A stretch of DNA of 64,000 nucleotides, taken from the NCBI RefSeq assembly GCF_033439725.1, contig NW_026944385.1:4895664-4959663 (forward strand). Direction: 5' to 3'. This stretch comes from Neurospora tetraspora (taxonomy: Eukaryota > Ascomycota > Sordariomycetes > Sordariales > Sordariaceae). Shown here in pieces: positions 1-11,072 of the stretch. Each line of letters opens with the position of its first letter. Position 1 is the first letter of the stretch. The notes beneath the pieces were generated by a model that saw only the letters and a program-made list of their open reading frames with translations, ran no database searches and had not been told where the DNA came from. The translations under genes were made by a program, and so were the position numbers.

Positions 1-9
1 GGTGACGAA

Positions 10-2691
10 ATGCAAAAGCCCATAAATAAAAAGGGTAAGTCCGTTTGGGATCCGTCTTATAAGCCACCGAGAGACGAAGAAGACGACAGTGATGAGTACA
101 GTGACGAGTATACCTCTACCGATGGCGGGAGCAGACAAAGAAGGAAAAAAGTTCGCGTGCGAGAGCGCGGTGATGGTCCGAAGGACAAGAATGATGACAA
201 TGCCCACCTCGACGACAATCCCAAAAACGACGTGATTCCCCAGGAGAAACTCCTTCCATGCCAGGCACGCCCATGCCTTCCTCCCAAGTTCGGCAGGCGG
301 AAGATCAAGCAGAGGAACCGCCACAAGCCTCCCCGCATCTATGATCCCTCCTACAAGCCAGGGACAACCTCAACGGACGATGACAGCAACAATACTGATT
401 CCAGTTGGAGCTCTTCGGAAGAGGGCAAAGACAGAAAGAAACGGAAAAATCCCCAGCCAAAAGCACCCAAGACCCTGCAGACGGTTAGCGACCTGCAGCA
501 CGAGGTCATAAGACTGATGCTAAAAGAAACAAAATCCGCCTCCGCAATGACCAAAAAGCGAAAACGGCCCCGAATCCTCAGACGACACACCAGCGACCAA
601 TCCTTCCGCCCATCGGACACCACTAGTGACGAGTACAGCGATGAATGGTACAGTTCTGAGTACTCCTCCTCTGAGTTGGACGTCAAGAACAAGAAGAGGA
701 AGAAGGGGATGAAGAAGAAGAAAGACCAGCCTAATGTGAACCGGAATTCCCCAGGATTTGGACCTGTGACTGGCACGAGGGAGGACTTGGATTGTGGGAG
801 TCCAGTTGAAGCAAGCGAGGAAACGAGAGAAAGTGTGAAACCAGAAAAGCAGCCAGCAAGCAGGAAGACGGGAAGAAGAAGAATTGGGACACTCGCCATT
901 GATGGCACACACAAACCATCGGCCGACTCGGAATCTTCCGAGTTTGAGTCCGAACCCATCTCAGGCTTAGACCACTCCGTCTCCAGCATGAAGACTAGCA
1001 ACGACGACCCGAAGCCCGAGCTGATATTCGAGCCGAAAGGACAAGATTCCATACCACCCGTGAATCTAGAAGGGGAAACGCCGCAGGTCCAGACCCCATC
1101 CCGACCTCTTTCCAATATCAAAACTGCTTTCTACCCCCTATGTCATGGTCGTTACTCACCTTGGCCGCCAGCCCGCGGGACGGTCTACTGCCAGCCTTGC
1201 TTCCGGGAGCAAGTGGTAGTTCGGGGGTTACTGATTCGGCGGGGGATAAGCGAGACGATGAGGTTGTTGAAGGTGTTGTTGGGCGGTGGGTCTGACTTCG
1301 GGAAAGAATTGGATGAAGCCCTTGAAAAGCTTTTGGGTGGTGTTGAGACCGAGCAAGTGAGGAGCACACGTGTAGAAGATTACGGTCAGGGCCAGGATGA
1401 AGAGGACGAAAGAGAAGAAAGGGTTCAACGGGGAGAAGACACTCACACGAAGCCCATGCCCTCAGCACAGTCATCCCCTTCCGAACTGCCCGAAGATGTC
1501 CAGACCCTCTTGGTGCTGAGGCGCCTTTCAGATATTGTCAACACCAGGAGCACGCCAACATTGTCCACAGCATATCCCTCCGGCTCCGATGTTTCCCCTA
1601 CAATGCCCTTTTCTCTGTACTTCCCGTCCATCGCCAATGCCGCCTCTTCGAAGCCTAGCCACCAACAGCAAGACCCAACCGGTCCAAGCCGCTACTCCTC
1701 CCCGCTCCCTCCATGTCCTGCCCTGATCCCGCAGGGCGAGGCCCACAATCGTACCGGGAATGGTGCCGGCATCAAAATGTCTTACTTCTGCCTCAAGCCT
1801 CCTTCAACGAGATCCATTATTTCCCTTCCGTCTCCAAACCCACTGGACAACGCTATAAATATCCTACACGACGCGATCGGCATCTCTACCTGGCAGGCTC
1901 GTCGATTATGGAACCAGTATGAAGGCTCGGGTATATGGGACCTAGCGCAGGTGGATTCGCTTGTCGAGAAATCCCATGCGAAATGCCTGAAAAATTCGGA
2001 TATAGAGGTGGGAATGGGGAACGATGAAAATCATCAGGCTGTTATGCTGGAGTTGGAGAGTTTGGCCCAATTGGAAGAGGAAATCAGGAATGCCTTTGCG
2101 GAAAAGGGGAGCCGAGAAGAGGAAAACGAAGGTCGAACTCGACAGAGTGATGGTGGTGGAACTGGAGCTACACGCAGCATCATGTTTGGGGCTGTGACGG
2201 CAGGCCAGGCCGGGAGGAAACGATCTCGAGAAGATGATGATGACGACTGCAGGTTGGGTCGGGACCATGCTCAACCTCCAAACAAGAAATGCAAGCTTAT
2301 CAAACCCATCGACTTACTCAAGAGCCAGGAGGCAATGCCAGATTCACCGCAGACACCAAGAGAGAAGCCGAGGATGATCCCTTGCCATTCCTGCTCCGGG
2401 TTCAACACTGCCAATTATAACAGTTGCGCTGCCGTACGACGCAACGACTACATTGAGATGGGCGGTAGACCATGGGTAAAAACACTGCAATGGACTCTCG
2501 ACATCAACGAGTCAGAAGCGGCCAAGATGACGCTGAATAGCTTCTTGGACTTGATCAGCCGGAGTGGAAAAGCGGCCCATGTGAACAGCTCCGGGTGGGA
2601 ATTCGTGGTGCACCGCCCTGGCGATGATAACGACGCGGAGACAAGGGTTGTTTTCCTGGATGTTAGGCCTGGGTTGGATCTTCACTTGTAG
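10..2691 (+). CDS. Low-complexity, probably nuclear protein of unknown function (possibly 5'-partial)
   Basis: I do not recognise this 893-residue open frame. It is rich in Lys/Arg and Asp/Glu/Ser. Basic clusters such as KKRKKGMKKKKD (near residue 230) resemble nuclear localisation signals, and there are several acidic Ser/Glu/Asp blocks. A motif recurs three times: WDPSYKP at 13-19, YDPSYKP at 111-117 and a diverged SDQSFRP at 195-201. Each is followed by an acidic Ser/Thr/Asp tail (DEYSDEYTSTD, TSTDDDSNNTD, TSDEYSDEWYS). The C-terminal third looks more globular, with a W-x-x-Q-W-T-L segment near the end. No intron is needed. The frame stays open to the window edge upstream of the first ATG, so the true start may lie outside. 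Coding status is supported by length and internal repeats; function is unknown. Confidence 0.72.
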   Translation: MQKPINKKGKSVWDPSYKPPRDEEDDSDEYSDEYTSTDGGSRQRRKKVRVRERGDGPKDKNDDNAHLDDNPKNDVIPQEKLLPCQARPCLPPKFGRRKIKQRNRHKPPRIYDPSYKPGTTSTDDDSNNTDSSWSSSEEGKDRKKRKNPQPKAPKTLQTVSDLQHEVIRLMLKETKSASAMTKKRKRPRILRRHTSDQSFRPSDTTSDEYSDEWYSSEYSSSELDVKNKKRKKGMKKKKDQPNVNRNSPGFGPVTGTREDLDCGSPVEASEETRESVKPEKQPASRKTGRRRIGTLAIDGTHKPSADSESSEFESEPISGLDHSVSSMKTSNDDPKPELIFEPKGQDSIPPVNLEGETPQVQTPSRPLSNIKTAFYPLCHGRYSPWPPARGTVYCQPCFREQVVVRGLLIRRGISETMRLLKVLLGGGSDFGKELDEALEKLLGGVETEQVRSTRVEDYGQGQDEEDEREERVQRGEDTHTKPMPSAQSSPSELPEDVQTLLVLRRLSDIVNTRSTPTLSTAYPSGSDVSPTMPFSLYFPSIANAASSKPSHQQQDPTGPSRYSSPLPPCPALIPQGEAHNRTGNGAGIKMSYFCLKPPSTRSIISLPSPNPLDNAINILHDAIGISTWQARRLWNQYEGSGIWDLAQVDSLVEKSHAKCLKNSDIEVGMGNDENHQAVMLELESLAQLEEEIRNAFAEKGSREEENEGRTRQSDGGGTGATRSIMFGAVTAGQAGRKRSREDDDDDCRLGRDHAQPPNKKCKLIKPIDLLKSQEAMPDSPQTPREKPRMIPCHSCSGFNTANYNSCAAVRRNDYIEMGGRPWVKTLQWTLDINESEAAKMTLNSFLDLISRSGKAAHVNSSGWEFVVHRPGDDNDAETRVVFLDVRPGLDLHL

Positions 2692-5450
2692 GTGTGATGG
2701 AGATCCAACGACATGTGCATGTATGGCACAAGGGGCAGGTTGTAGACTCTTGGATAGAGGTGCATATTTCGGAGTTAGTAAAGGAATCGAAGTGGCCAGC
2801 GCAAAACGAGCACTTGCTCGCTGGTGTTGATTACTTATCACGGCATTTGCCATGACTTTGACGATGCGCATTGAAGACACTTCAGAACACCTCCAAGTCG
2901 CGGAATGGACGTGAAAATCTCCCATCAGCCAGAATAAACCATGCAGGTACCCGAGACATACATGACTTCCGTCGTTTGACAAGCGCTGGACGCCGACGGG
3001 AGCAGACATCAAGATCCACGTCCGAAACAGTCATCTCAGTGGCTTGGCTGCACAATGGTGTTGGATATGCCGCTATCCCGGGAGCTCTCGAGTTTGTGTG
3101 TGATTCGGAGATGAGCCTGTGACTTGTAGGTAGTCCGTCGACCACCATGCCGGCGAGGACGTGAGAGCTGCCGATTCTTCATTAAAGTGCATTTTGTCCG
3201 AAAACGATTGTATCGCCAGCGACAGGTGCGATAAGTTTCGTTGGATATGATGTTATTGAAAGGAACCACAGTTGAAGGGTATAACATGCGTCAGCTGCAC
3301 TGGGATTTGGCATGGATGATAAAAAGGGGTCGTCCTCCTTTTATACCTCCAGCGCCTTATTCGTGATCTTGTCTTTGTGAATTCTCCGCTTGACTGAAAC
3401 GGAGTCTAGGAACGGGAGGCGACGTCCTCTGGAACGCCTTGTAACGGAGGGCAATCATAACAATTTGAAACAGAGGGTCCTCCACTGTGCGGTATTATTG
3501 ATGGTGATCTGCGTGTCGATCCAGGGGCTTCCTTGGCCTGGGTAGCAACCCCGTATCAGGGAATTGCAGTGTGGTATTCCAATAATAGCACGAAGAGTTT
3601 ACCATAGCTATCTCCGTTTTGAAGATGGAGGGACGGGCACCGAGTGCAATGCTCATGGTCGCCAGACTGTTCGGAGGTAACAAGACACAAGCAAGGTGAC
3701 CTTGGAAGCGTGTGACGGTAGGCGGATAGGCCGATTGATGACTTGGGAAGGGTGCGCGGGCCTGGACTCCTTCGGTGTGACTTTTGGTTGTTGGTCGGAT
3801 GCGCTGGGAAACGGAAATTGGTGTTATTTTCTTTGGTAAACGGAGATAGCCGTTGGGCGACCAGGGGCGTCGTTTGTTCGGGGGCAACGGGGCCGCGGGA
3901 AGGCAATCGGGACAGGGAAAGCTTGATGTTCTTGGCGATGTTAGCACATGTCAGCGACTCAATGAACACAACCTCTTGGGCAAGAATAACTCAAAGTGAT
4001 CGGTAGATGATGCTGTCGCGTTGATCTCGAGAAACACTTGGAAAGCAAGGAGACGACAAGTCGAATCGACAGACAGAAAGTGCCGGGCTCGTGGGATCAG
4101 CAGCCAATGCCTTGGAGGATGGCTCGTGGAGGGATTGACGAGAGGTTGGATGTTGGCAGTGACAGCGTTTCCAGGGCAAGTCAACTGATCATCCGTGGAT
4201 TTGCGTGGCTTGCGCGGAAGCATCAGGATAGGAGAGAAAAAGATGTGCAGTTGACGGTTGGCGGTGTCGTGTCGGGTCCAAACATGTTGCAGTGGGATGG
4301 ATATACGAACGACGCTGTGCGGCACGGCTGTCACTGACCTGATGGCGCGTCTGCTGCATGTGCCCTCAGCTGGAAGAGATTCCATGTCTGTGGTTGAAGA
4401 CGAGAAAAAACTTGCATCTTGGAAATAATTTCGTTCCCCAATTTCCCCAAAAGCCAAACAAAAGCAACAGCGAACCTCGAAGACAATGGCTCGGCACTGG
4501 CACGTTCCTTCTGTGGGAAGAAGGAAGGAGCGATGTCGATCTGCACGGGTTGCCGCTGTACATAGCGCACGACGCCCTGAATTCTCGAGATGGCAGGCGC
4601 GCCATCGGCACTGCACTGCAGCGGCGTGAGCGGCAGTGGGGGTTCAGTGACAGGGGGGTTCCACAGCCGACAAGCGGTGGCGCAGGGGCACGGTGGGTCG
4701 ACGTCTCCACTCCTGCTATCACTCGGGCCAATTAGCGCGTTGATGAGGCTCCGTTCACGAACGTCACTGCGTTCCACGTCGCCCTGATCACCGTTTCTTT
4801 CTCTTTTCTGTCCGCCATTCACATTCTACTACGGTAGTTGTTATCTCTCCATATCTCCTTATCAAAACATGGAATTCCCTGGAAGTGGTCGATCCAATCC
4901 GTCGGTTAGTCACGGAATTCCAACACGACGAGAAACACGTGGACGTTGTCTGGATGAATCAACCTGAAGTGGTAACATGTCCGGATATTGATATTTCGAT
5001 GGCCGACACGAAGAGAACGTGAGGAACTCGGGCGACTGGATTGGCTTGCTTCACAGCTTCTGTGTCCATGTCTGTCCCACGCAAGATCGGATCGGTGGGT
5101 TATCTCGAGTCTGCAGTGTCTGCAGCGTACTTGAGCACTTTCAGACGACGCCAGGGGCAGCAAAACTACGAGTTCATCCCACAGCATTTGACAGGGAACA
5201 CAAGCCAAGCACGGTCAGATGAACAGAGGCAGGTCAACCGTGGAACATTGTCCACGACCTGAGTATCAATTTACCAGACCGAGTTGATGGCCAAACACAC
5301 ACGCAGTTTCTGCTGAGTTGAGCCAGATCCAAAGCTCAAGAAGGCACGGCAGATGCTGAGATACCATGTCCCAAACAAAAGACTGCCGCTCGGACATTAC
5401 ATCTGCAGTGCACGATGAGGTATCAGACGCCAGGCATTGACTCGGGAAAT
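2692..5450. other. Intergenic, no supportable gene
   Basis: Only short overlapping frames on both strands occur here. None has a recognisable domain or a convincing splice structure. The first few hundred bases are presumably the 3' untranslated region of the preceding gene. Confidence 0.6.
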
Positions 5451-6221
5451 AGCATCGTGACATTTTCATTTCCGATCCCATCGCCAACAACCCCCAATCC
5501 CCAGCCCTACCCTAAGCCTGAACAAAACAAAACAAACGGACTGAAACCAGAAGCGAAGATGTTCCTAGGTAGCAGTCCCCACTCCATCCCGTCCACCCGA
5601 CCCAGGTACGTCTCCACTCCTTCCTTCCATTTCCACCAACCTAACCTTGATGTCCAGGGAGTCCCCGTTTTTTTCTCTCCCCATCCATCTTTCCAGAATG
5701 TCTTGCCTTCTGATGCAGACCTAAACTGTTTCGGGAAATATCCCAAACATAACGGGCATTGTGTGACAAAAGGGAAAGGGTTTCCTCTTCTCTTCTTCTA
5801 CCCCTTTTTGTCTGTCAGTCCTCCCACTTACACTCGCTTGCCCCAGTCCTCCCAGTTTCCCACTTTTCTCTTTCTGTCCTTCGTTTTCCCTCCTGTGCTT
5901 CCTCCATCGTGCAACTACACTACCACCAACGGAAGCAGCACGCCGGATTCGTGCCACGGGAAACAAACAGTCGTCACTTGTACTCGATTACAGGCCATTA
6001 CTCTCGTTTCAAGGCCACCACCGAGATATACGTGACCGCCCGGCCGCCATCGCCACGAGAGCCAGACAGTCTCAGACCATACCATTTCCCTCGCTTTTCC
6101 TCCTCGAGACGAGACACGACTTAGGGAACCCTCTCTAATCACTAGTTGCGTCTTCCGCAACACGCGGTCGACCTCTGACACCACAATATCGTACATACAC
6201 AAGCCACATAGACAGACACAC
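5451..6221 (+). promoter_or_regulatory. Pyrimidine-rich promoter/leader of the GT31 gene
   Basis: The + strand becomes strongly C/T-rich and G-poor from about 5460 to 6180, with long CT tracts at 5580-5900 and 6040-6130. This is typical of promoters and long 5' leaders in filamentous ascomycetes. It ends at the ATG at 6222. Several short upstream ATG frames are present. The transcription start cannot be placed by eye. Confidence 0.4.
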
Positions 6222-8063
6222 ATGTCCAAAATGGGGGCAATAATACCAGCACCCCACCGGTGCTTCAACATGCGGAACCCTCTCGCCAAGGCGCTCGTCC
6301 TTTTCATCACAATATCCCTTTTCGGCACTCTACTTCTACAACAAAGCGGAGAAATCGACCTCCGGGCAGCATTCCTTAAGACGGCCAATACTGCCAAGGA
6401 AGCCGTATCCTCTCAACGACCACTCGGTAGCAATCACCAACAATCAGGATGGGGAGGAGACGGTGTCCATACTCCGGTCGAAATGACTGGGAATCACCAG
6501 CCAGATCATCCTAACAATCTGGCAAACGTTTCCACCCACGGGAACATGCACTGTGACTACGACATGGACCGTTTGAGGGAATGGAAGAAGAAATACAAGC
6601 TTCAAGACCGCTTCGAGTACACACGCCGCTACATCCAAGTCTCGCGTCAGCCCATCGCCCGCAAGTCTCTTACCAAGCTCGACCAAGACTTCCTCTTTGA
6701 TCACGTTAAGGTTGTTGACGTCAACAAGCACTACCAGCCCGAGGCCTGCCCGGCCCCTCTCGTCGTGCCCGTCTCCCGCTCGCCCTACCCCTCGACCGCC
6801 AATGCCTCCGACTTCATGTTCGGCGTCTCTACCACCTACAAGCGTTTCGTTGACCCAAAGACGAACCCGACCAACGAGTGGAAGTACTGGCTAACCGACA
6901 ACAACGGCTCCTCGAACGGCGGGAAGCTCCTTCTGATGCTGATGGGCGCCTCCGACTCGGAAATGGCCGACGTGCACGAGCAGCTCACCTCCGTCGGCAT
7001 CGACGTCGATGTCTACCGCTCCTCGCCCTCCGACGAAATGGCCGTCCGCTATCTGACTCTCGTTCCCACGTTGTACAACCACCCTCTGCGCCCCCAGAAG
7101 AAGTGGCTCGTGACCTGCGACGACGACACCTTCTTCCCCTCGTTGCACGCTCTCATCGCCCAGTTCGAAACCTACGACCACACCAAGCCCAAGTACATCG
7201 GCACCTTCTCCGAAGACTCTAACAACGTCATGCGCCACGGAGAGCAAGCCTTTGGCGGCGCCGGTGTCTTCCTCTCCGTCCCACTTGCTGCCATCGTCAC
7301 TGAGAACCTTTCGCAGTGCAAGAGTGCCGAGAAGATCAAGGAAGCCAACACCGGCTGGGGCCCCCAGGGTGATGTTTTGCTGAGGAAGTGCATCTACGAA
7401 CACTCACCCGTCCGCCTCACCCTTTTGGACTCGCTCTGGCAGCTGGACATGCTCGGTGATCCGTCTGGGTTCTACGAGTCGGGCATCCAACCCCTTTCTC
7501 TGCACCACTACCGCGGCGGAGGCTGGCATTCTGCTCTACCCTTCCATTACACCAAGGTCTCGCACCTCTGCGGAGAGGAGTGCATGATGCAGCGCTTCCT
7601 TACCGCCGACGACTTCGTCATCAGCAACGGGTTCTCAGTGGCGTATTACCCTGAGGGCACCGACGATCTGGATTTCGACCAGCTTGAGGGGACTTTCCGC
7701 TCCGCGCCGGATTATAAGGGGTGGAACTTGGATTTCAAGTGGGGACCGCAGCGCGCGGGGTTGGCCAAGACGGGGAGGAAGTTGAGCTGGGATTTGCAGG
7801 AGGCCGAGATTATCTGGGAGGATGAGGAGGAGAAGGGTGCTGAGGGGGCGAACAAGAGAGATCAAGGTGAGGAGGGACAAGATGGGGTTGCGAAGGAGGA
7901 GAAGAAGAAGACGACGGGAGAAAGGAGAAAGGTCAAGGAGGTCAGACAGATCTATGTTCGCAAGCACGACGACTGGAGGTGGAAGCTGGCAGATGGCGCG
8001 ACGCCAATGAGCCGGTTCGATGGCGTGGTGGAGCTTGTTTGGTTGCCTAATATGACGGAGTAA
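6222..8063 (+). CDS. GT31/Fringe-like type II membrane glycosyltransferase
   Basis: The single-exon frame encodes 613 residues. A short cytosolic N-terminus precedes one hydrophobic signal-anchor (about residues 22-43, ALVLFITISLFGTLLL), giving a Golgi-type type II topology. The lumenal domain contains the Fringe/GT31 (DUF604-like) core: WLVTCDDDTFF with the metal-binding DDD at 300-302, then YIGTFSED and the glycine motif FGGAGVFLS. GGGWHSALPFHYTK follows towards the C-terminus. Enzymes of this family use a nucleotide-sugar donor and a divalent metal; the acceptor cannot be deduced, but a role in secretory-pathway glycan or wall glycosylation is likely. The tail holds a charged Glu/Lys/Arg stretch (about 525-575) not needed for catalysis. 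A second ATG three codons downstream could also be used. The family call is secure; donor and linkage are not. Confidence 0.9.
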   Translation: MSKMGAIIPAPHRCFNMRNPLAKALVLFITISLFGTLLLQQSGEIDLRAAFLKTANTAKEAVSSQRPLGSNHQQSGWGGDGVHTPVEMTGNHQPDHPNNLANVSTHGNMHCDYDMDRLREWKKKYKLQDRFEYTRRYIQVSRQPIARKSLTKLDQDFLFDHVKVVDVNKHYQPEACPAPLVVPVSRSPYPSTANASDFMFGVSTTYKRFVDPKTNPTNEWKYWLTDNNGSSNGGKLLLMLMGASDSEMADVHEQLTSVGIDVDVYRSSPSDEMAVRYLTLVPTLYNHPLRPQKKWLVTCDDDTFFPSLHALIAQFETYDHTKPKYIGTFSEDSNNVMRHGEQAFGGAGVFLSVPLAAIVTENLSQCKSAEKIKEANTGWGPQGDVLLRKCIYEHSPVRLTLLDSLWQLDMLGDPSGFYESGIQPLSLHHYRGGGWHSALPFHYTKVSHLCGEECMMQRFLTADDFVISNGFSVAYYPEGTDDLDFDQLEGTFRSAPDYKGWNLDFKWGPQRAGLAKTGRKLSWDLQEAEIIWEDEEEKGAEGANKRDQGEEGQDGVAKEEKKKTTGERRKVKEVRQIYVRKHDDWRWKLADGATPMSRFDGVVELVWLPNMTE

Positions 8064-9239
8064 GCATGTCGTGAGTATTGAGAAGTGAAGGAAAGTCGAT
8101 TAACAATAGTATACCTTCTAATGATGATGATGCACTGGGATAGAAATGGAAATGAGATGTGCTGGGATTAGGATAGATCATCCACAGGACATGAAGGTAT
8201 ATTCACAGGTACCGGTTGAGATTACAATGTTTATTGTGGTTGTTTGGACAGGAGTTATGATTCTCATAGCAAAACGTTTACTTGTAATTGTACTATTGGG
8301 AACTGTTCAATATGTTACATTTCACCTTGTCTGCTCCTTCCTGCAGTCATGGACGGTTTGCATCGTGCACTAACAGAAAGTGGGACCCACTCTCTTCAGT
8401 TTGCGGCCAGGGCTGTTAGTGCAGTAACAGCTCAACCCAAAGCCAGCCGAACCATCCCGTGCTTACCACCCGACGACATCACCACCAATAACCAACCACT
8501 CCGGCATCTTGATACAACAACACCCAGAATTGCACACCAAGACCTCTAAGCACTACCGTCGTCATGGTACTAGCAACCAACAGCATCGGATACGACGGCT
8601 AAACTTCTGTGCCGGTATCTCGCAGCTTCAGCCTCAACATGGATCGACGGCTCACGGCTCGACGGTAGGAGTCGAGTTGGGGTTGTCCGTACGGCTCATC
8701 CTCTCGGGACCGAGTCTGTCAGACGTAAATCTGCGATGTACCAGAAGTAAGCAGAGTCCTGCAAGGTATGATCAACCTTATTCGGGCATGCTGCTTGTGT
8801 GTGATGATAGTGATCGCTGATACGATTTGCGGGGGACGTGTGCTGACTGCTTAAGGTATCTCCCCGTTGGTGCCGATTGGGCCACGCTGATGCTTGGGTT
8901 GGTGTTTTGGAATGGGGATTGGGACTGGAGTCTGCGAATGATGAGGTAAGAAGGCTTGGTTGGACTACGTGTCTTCGTACCTCTGTTTTATTTTTTTTTT
9001 TGTTCTTTGGAGGATACGGTGATTGTTCATTCAATGCTAGCTTCTTCCTTGCAAGTTGCGGCCGGTCATCACACACGACCAAAGTCCCATTCGTCGATGA
9101 CGGTCGGGCCAAACTTGAAGTTATTCCATAGCACATCAAGCATATGTTCCTGTCTACGGGCTAAATACGAACCACCCTTCATAAGAGCCATCCCATGGTT
9201 CCTCTCCCATCATCTGGACGACGGGCATCAGCAGCATTC
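8064..9239. other. Intergenic, nothing recognised
   Basis: This is the 3' flank of the glycosyltransferase gene followed by unremarkable sequence with short frames on both strands. No RNA gene or repeat was recognised before the 5S gene. Confidence 0.5.
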
Positions 9240-9358
9240 ACATACGACCACACCCACTGGGCAAAACTCGGGATCCCGTCCGCTCTCCCCTAGATAAGCC
9301 AGTGAGGGCCAGGTTAGTAGTCGGGTCGGTGACGGTCGAATACCCTGGTGTTGTATGT
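9240..9358 (+). rRNA. 5S ribosomal RNA (dispersed single gene)
   Basis: The 119 nt segment folds as 5S rRNA. The ends ACATACGAC and GTTGTATGT pair perfectly over nine positions (helix I). CCCACTGG pairs with CCAGTGAGG leaving the conserved bulged A (helix II). The loop sequence GATCCCGTCCGCTCT and the internal promoter/loop E region GTTAGTAGTCGGGTCGGTGAC are highly characteristic. A T5 run (9360-9364) directly follows as an RNA polymerase III terminator. Isolated 5S genes scattered among protein genes, rather than in the rDNA repeat, are established for Neurospora and relatives. I see no clear TATA element about 29 bp upstream, which Neurospora 5S genes usually have, so this may be a variant type or weakly expressed copy. 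Confidence 0.93.
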
Positions 9359-10877
9359 CTTTTTGCTACTTTTTGGAAGGTGGGGGATGTATGTGGGGGA
9401 GGACGGGATGGTTCTTTCCTTCGGTTTTGCGGTTATCACCATGACGGTCACGGCTAGCAAAGGAAGGGACGAAGATCCACCAGATTCAGTTGTATTTTTC
9501 CAAGCAAGTGTCCCGATCTTCAGTAAAACAGGAAGAAGAGACATTTGCTTGGAAACAAGCCGTTGCAACTGAACATTTTTGCCGTTGATGTTCCCAAAAA
9601 CCTCAGCTGCCTCTGCCCCTCGACAAAGGAAAATCACATCCATCCTGCGACCAGCGCATAAAACCTTCTAGGAACCTTCTAAGAAGGGCCTTGATCTCAT
9701 CCATTCCATTGATCACCTGCAATAGCTACCTTAGGCAGTCTACCATGTCGGCAAGTTGTATCCAGCATATCCCTTCGGCACCGCTTCGATCGAAACCTCA
9801 AGCTCAAGACTCCCGTCCTCGTGTGCGTGAGGTCGGGTTCAGCGGCAGTGTAGATAGATTGGCTTAGTGCCCCAGTGGCCCCCCCTCCTGCTCCAGTTGC
9901 TGCTCCTTTCGCTGCTCCTCATCTTCTTGTCGATATCTTACTGACTATTCGAGGACTCGGAGGATGGAACAGATGTCGGGCAGTCGGGCGAAGTGCAATC
10001 GATCATTTCGATCCCCCCTCATCGGTTACCATTTGTTGACACCTGTGGAGGCCGCGTTAGTGAATTGTCTCGAAAACGGCAGGATGGCTCTGCTTTGGTC
10101 TGGAATTTTAAACCCGTATACGGTGTCAAGGGTCCTGAGAACGTTACATTTTGATCGTTATGTGTTGTCTGTGGTAATGCACTTGTGGCCTAGGATTGTC
10201 TGGAGGAAATAGTGGCTCCTGATTGTGTTATGAGTGAGTCTGCTAGTTGTGTGGTCGGATGCGTTACTCCTGATTCCGAAGGTTGAGTTTCCAGTCGGTA
10301 GAGGTCGATGGACGTTTATACTTCCTCAAAATATCTCGCTAAAGGGTTCCTGTTGGGACTACCGAGCATTGATCAAAGAACATGATGCGTTTAACTGGAT
10401 GTAGGTCAGTTGTCCAACGGCATCATCAGGGATGCCGTCTTTTTTACACACCCACGCACTGCCAACGACCCGATACAATGTTTAGAACCAACAGGCCGGC
10501 CACCGCCATCTTCCACAGCCAACACCCGCCTATAACCAACATTGTTACACCAACAAGTGTGAGTATCAAGAACAAAGGTCAAAACCGAGGGGCAAATATG
10601 GATTCGAAGGCTGACCATTGCTTCGATTAAGGCTGTCATCAATGATATGTCTTCCGTTCCAACTCGACTTGCGCTGACCCACCCAAAAAAAAAAACATAA
10701 ACGCTGCCACCCTTTGTTTCCTTTCATGTTCTCCGTGTCCCATCCCTAGAGTTCCTCGCGCCATCTAGATTTTAGTTCCAAATAGCTTCTTCCTTCAAAT
10801 GGGCACCTCCATCACCCCGAAACCCCTTGTCCGTATCCCCTTCATACCCTTTCTCCCCCCCATTACTCTCGCCTCCT
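9359..10877. other. Intergenic, nothing recognised
   Basis: Sequence between the 5S gene and the 3' end of the minus-strand small-protein gene. It contains short frames only and an A-rich run near 10685-10697. No gene could be supported. Confidence 0.45.
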
Positions 10878-11072
10878 TTATTCCTCCTTTTTACCCTTCT
10901 TCGATCCACCCTGACCCGTGAACTCTGCGGGCGCGGGGCGCTTATTGTCCAGACGAGTCTCCGGACCATCATCAATCTCATAACCCACATCACCGCGTTT
11001 ATGTTGTTGCTTTCGATTCACGTCCAGGTTGTACTCCTCCCAAACACTCTTAAACAGCGACGGCGTCTCTTC
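10878..11072 (-). other. Coding-like in-frame extension downstream of the small-protein stop codon
   Basis: Directly after the TAG at 11073-11075 the same frame stays open for 64 codons to a TAA at 10878-10880. The predicted residues look protein-like: a WEEYNLDVNRKQ segment, then IDDGPETRLDN, then a Lys-rich end. The DGPETR motif matches DGPDTR in the sequence after the stop of the paralogue at 12258-12458. It could be a 3' untranslated region with decayed coding sequence, a readthrough extension, or evidence that the TAG is altered in RNA or is a nonsense mutation. Nothing in the DNA alone decides between these. Confidence 0.4.
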
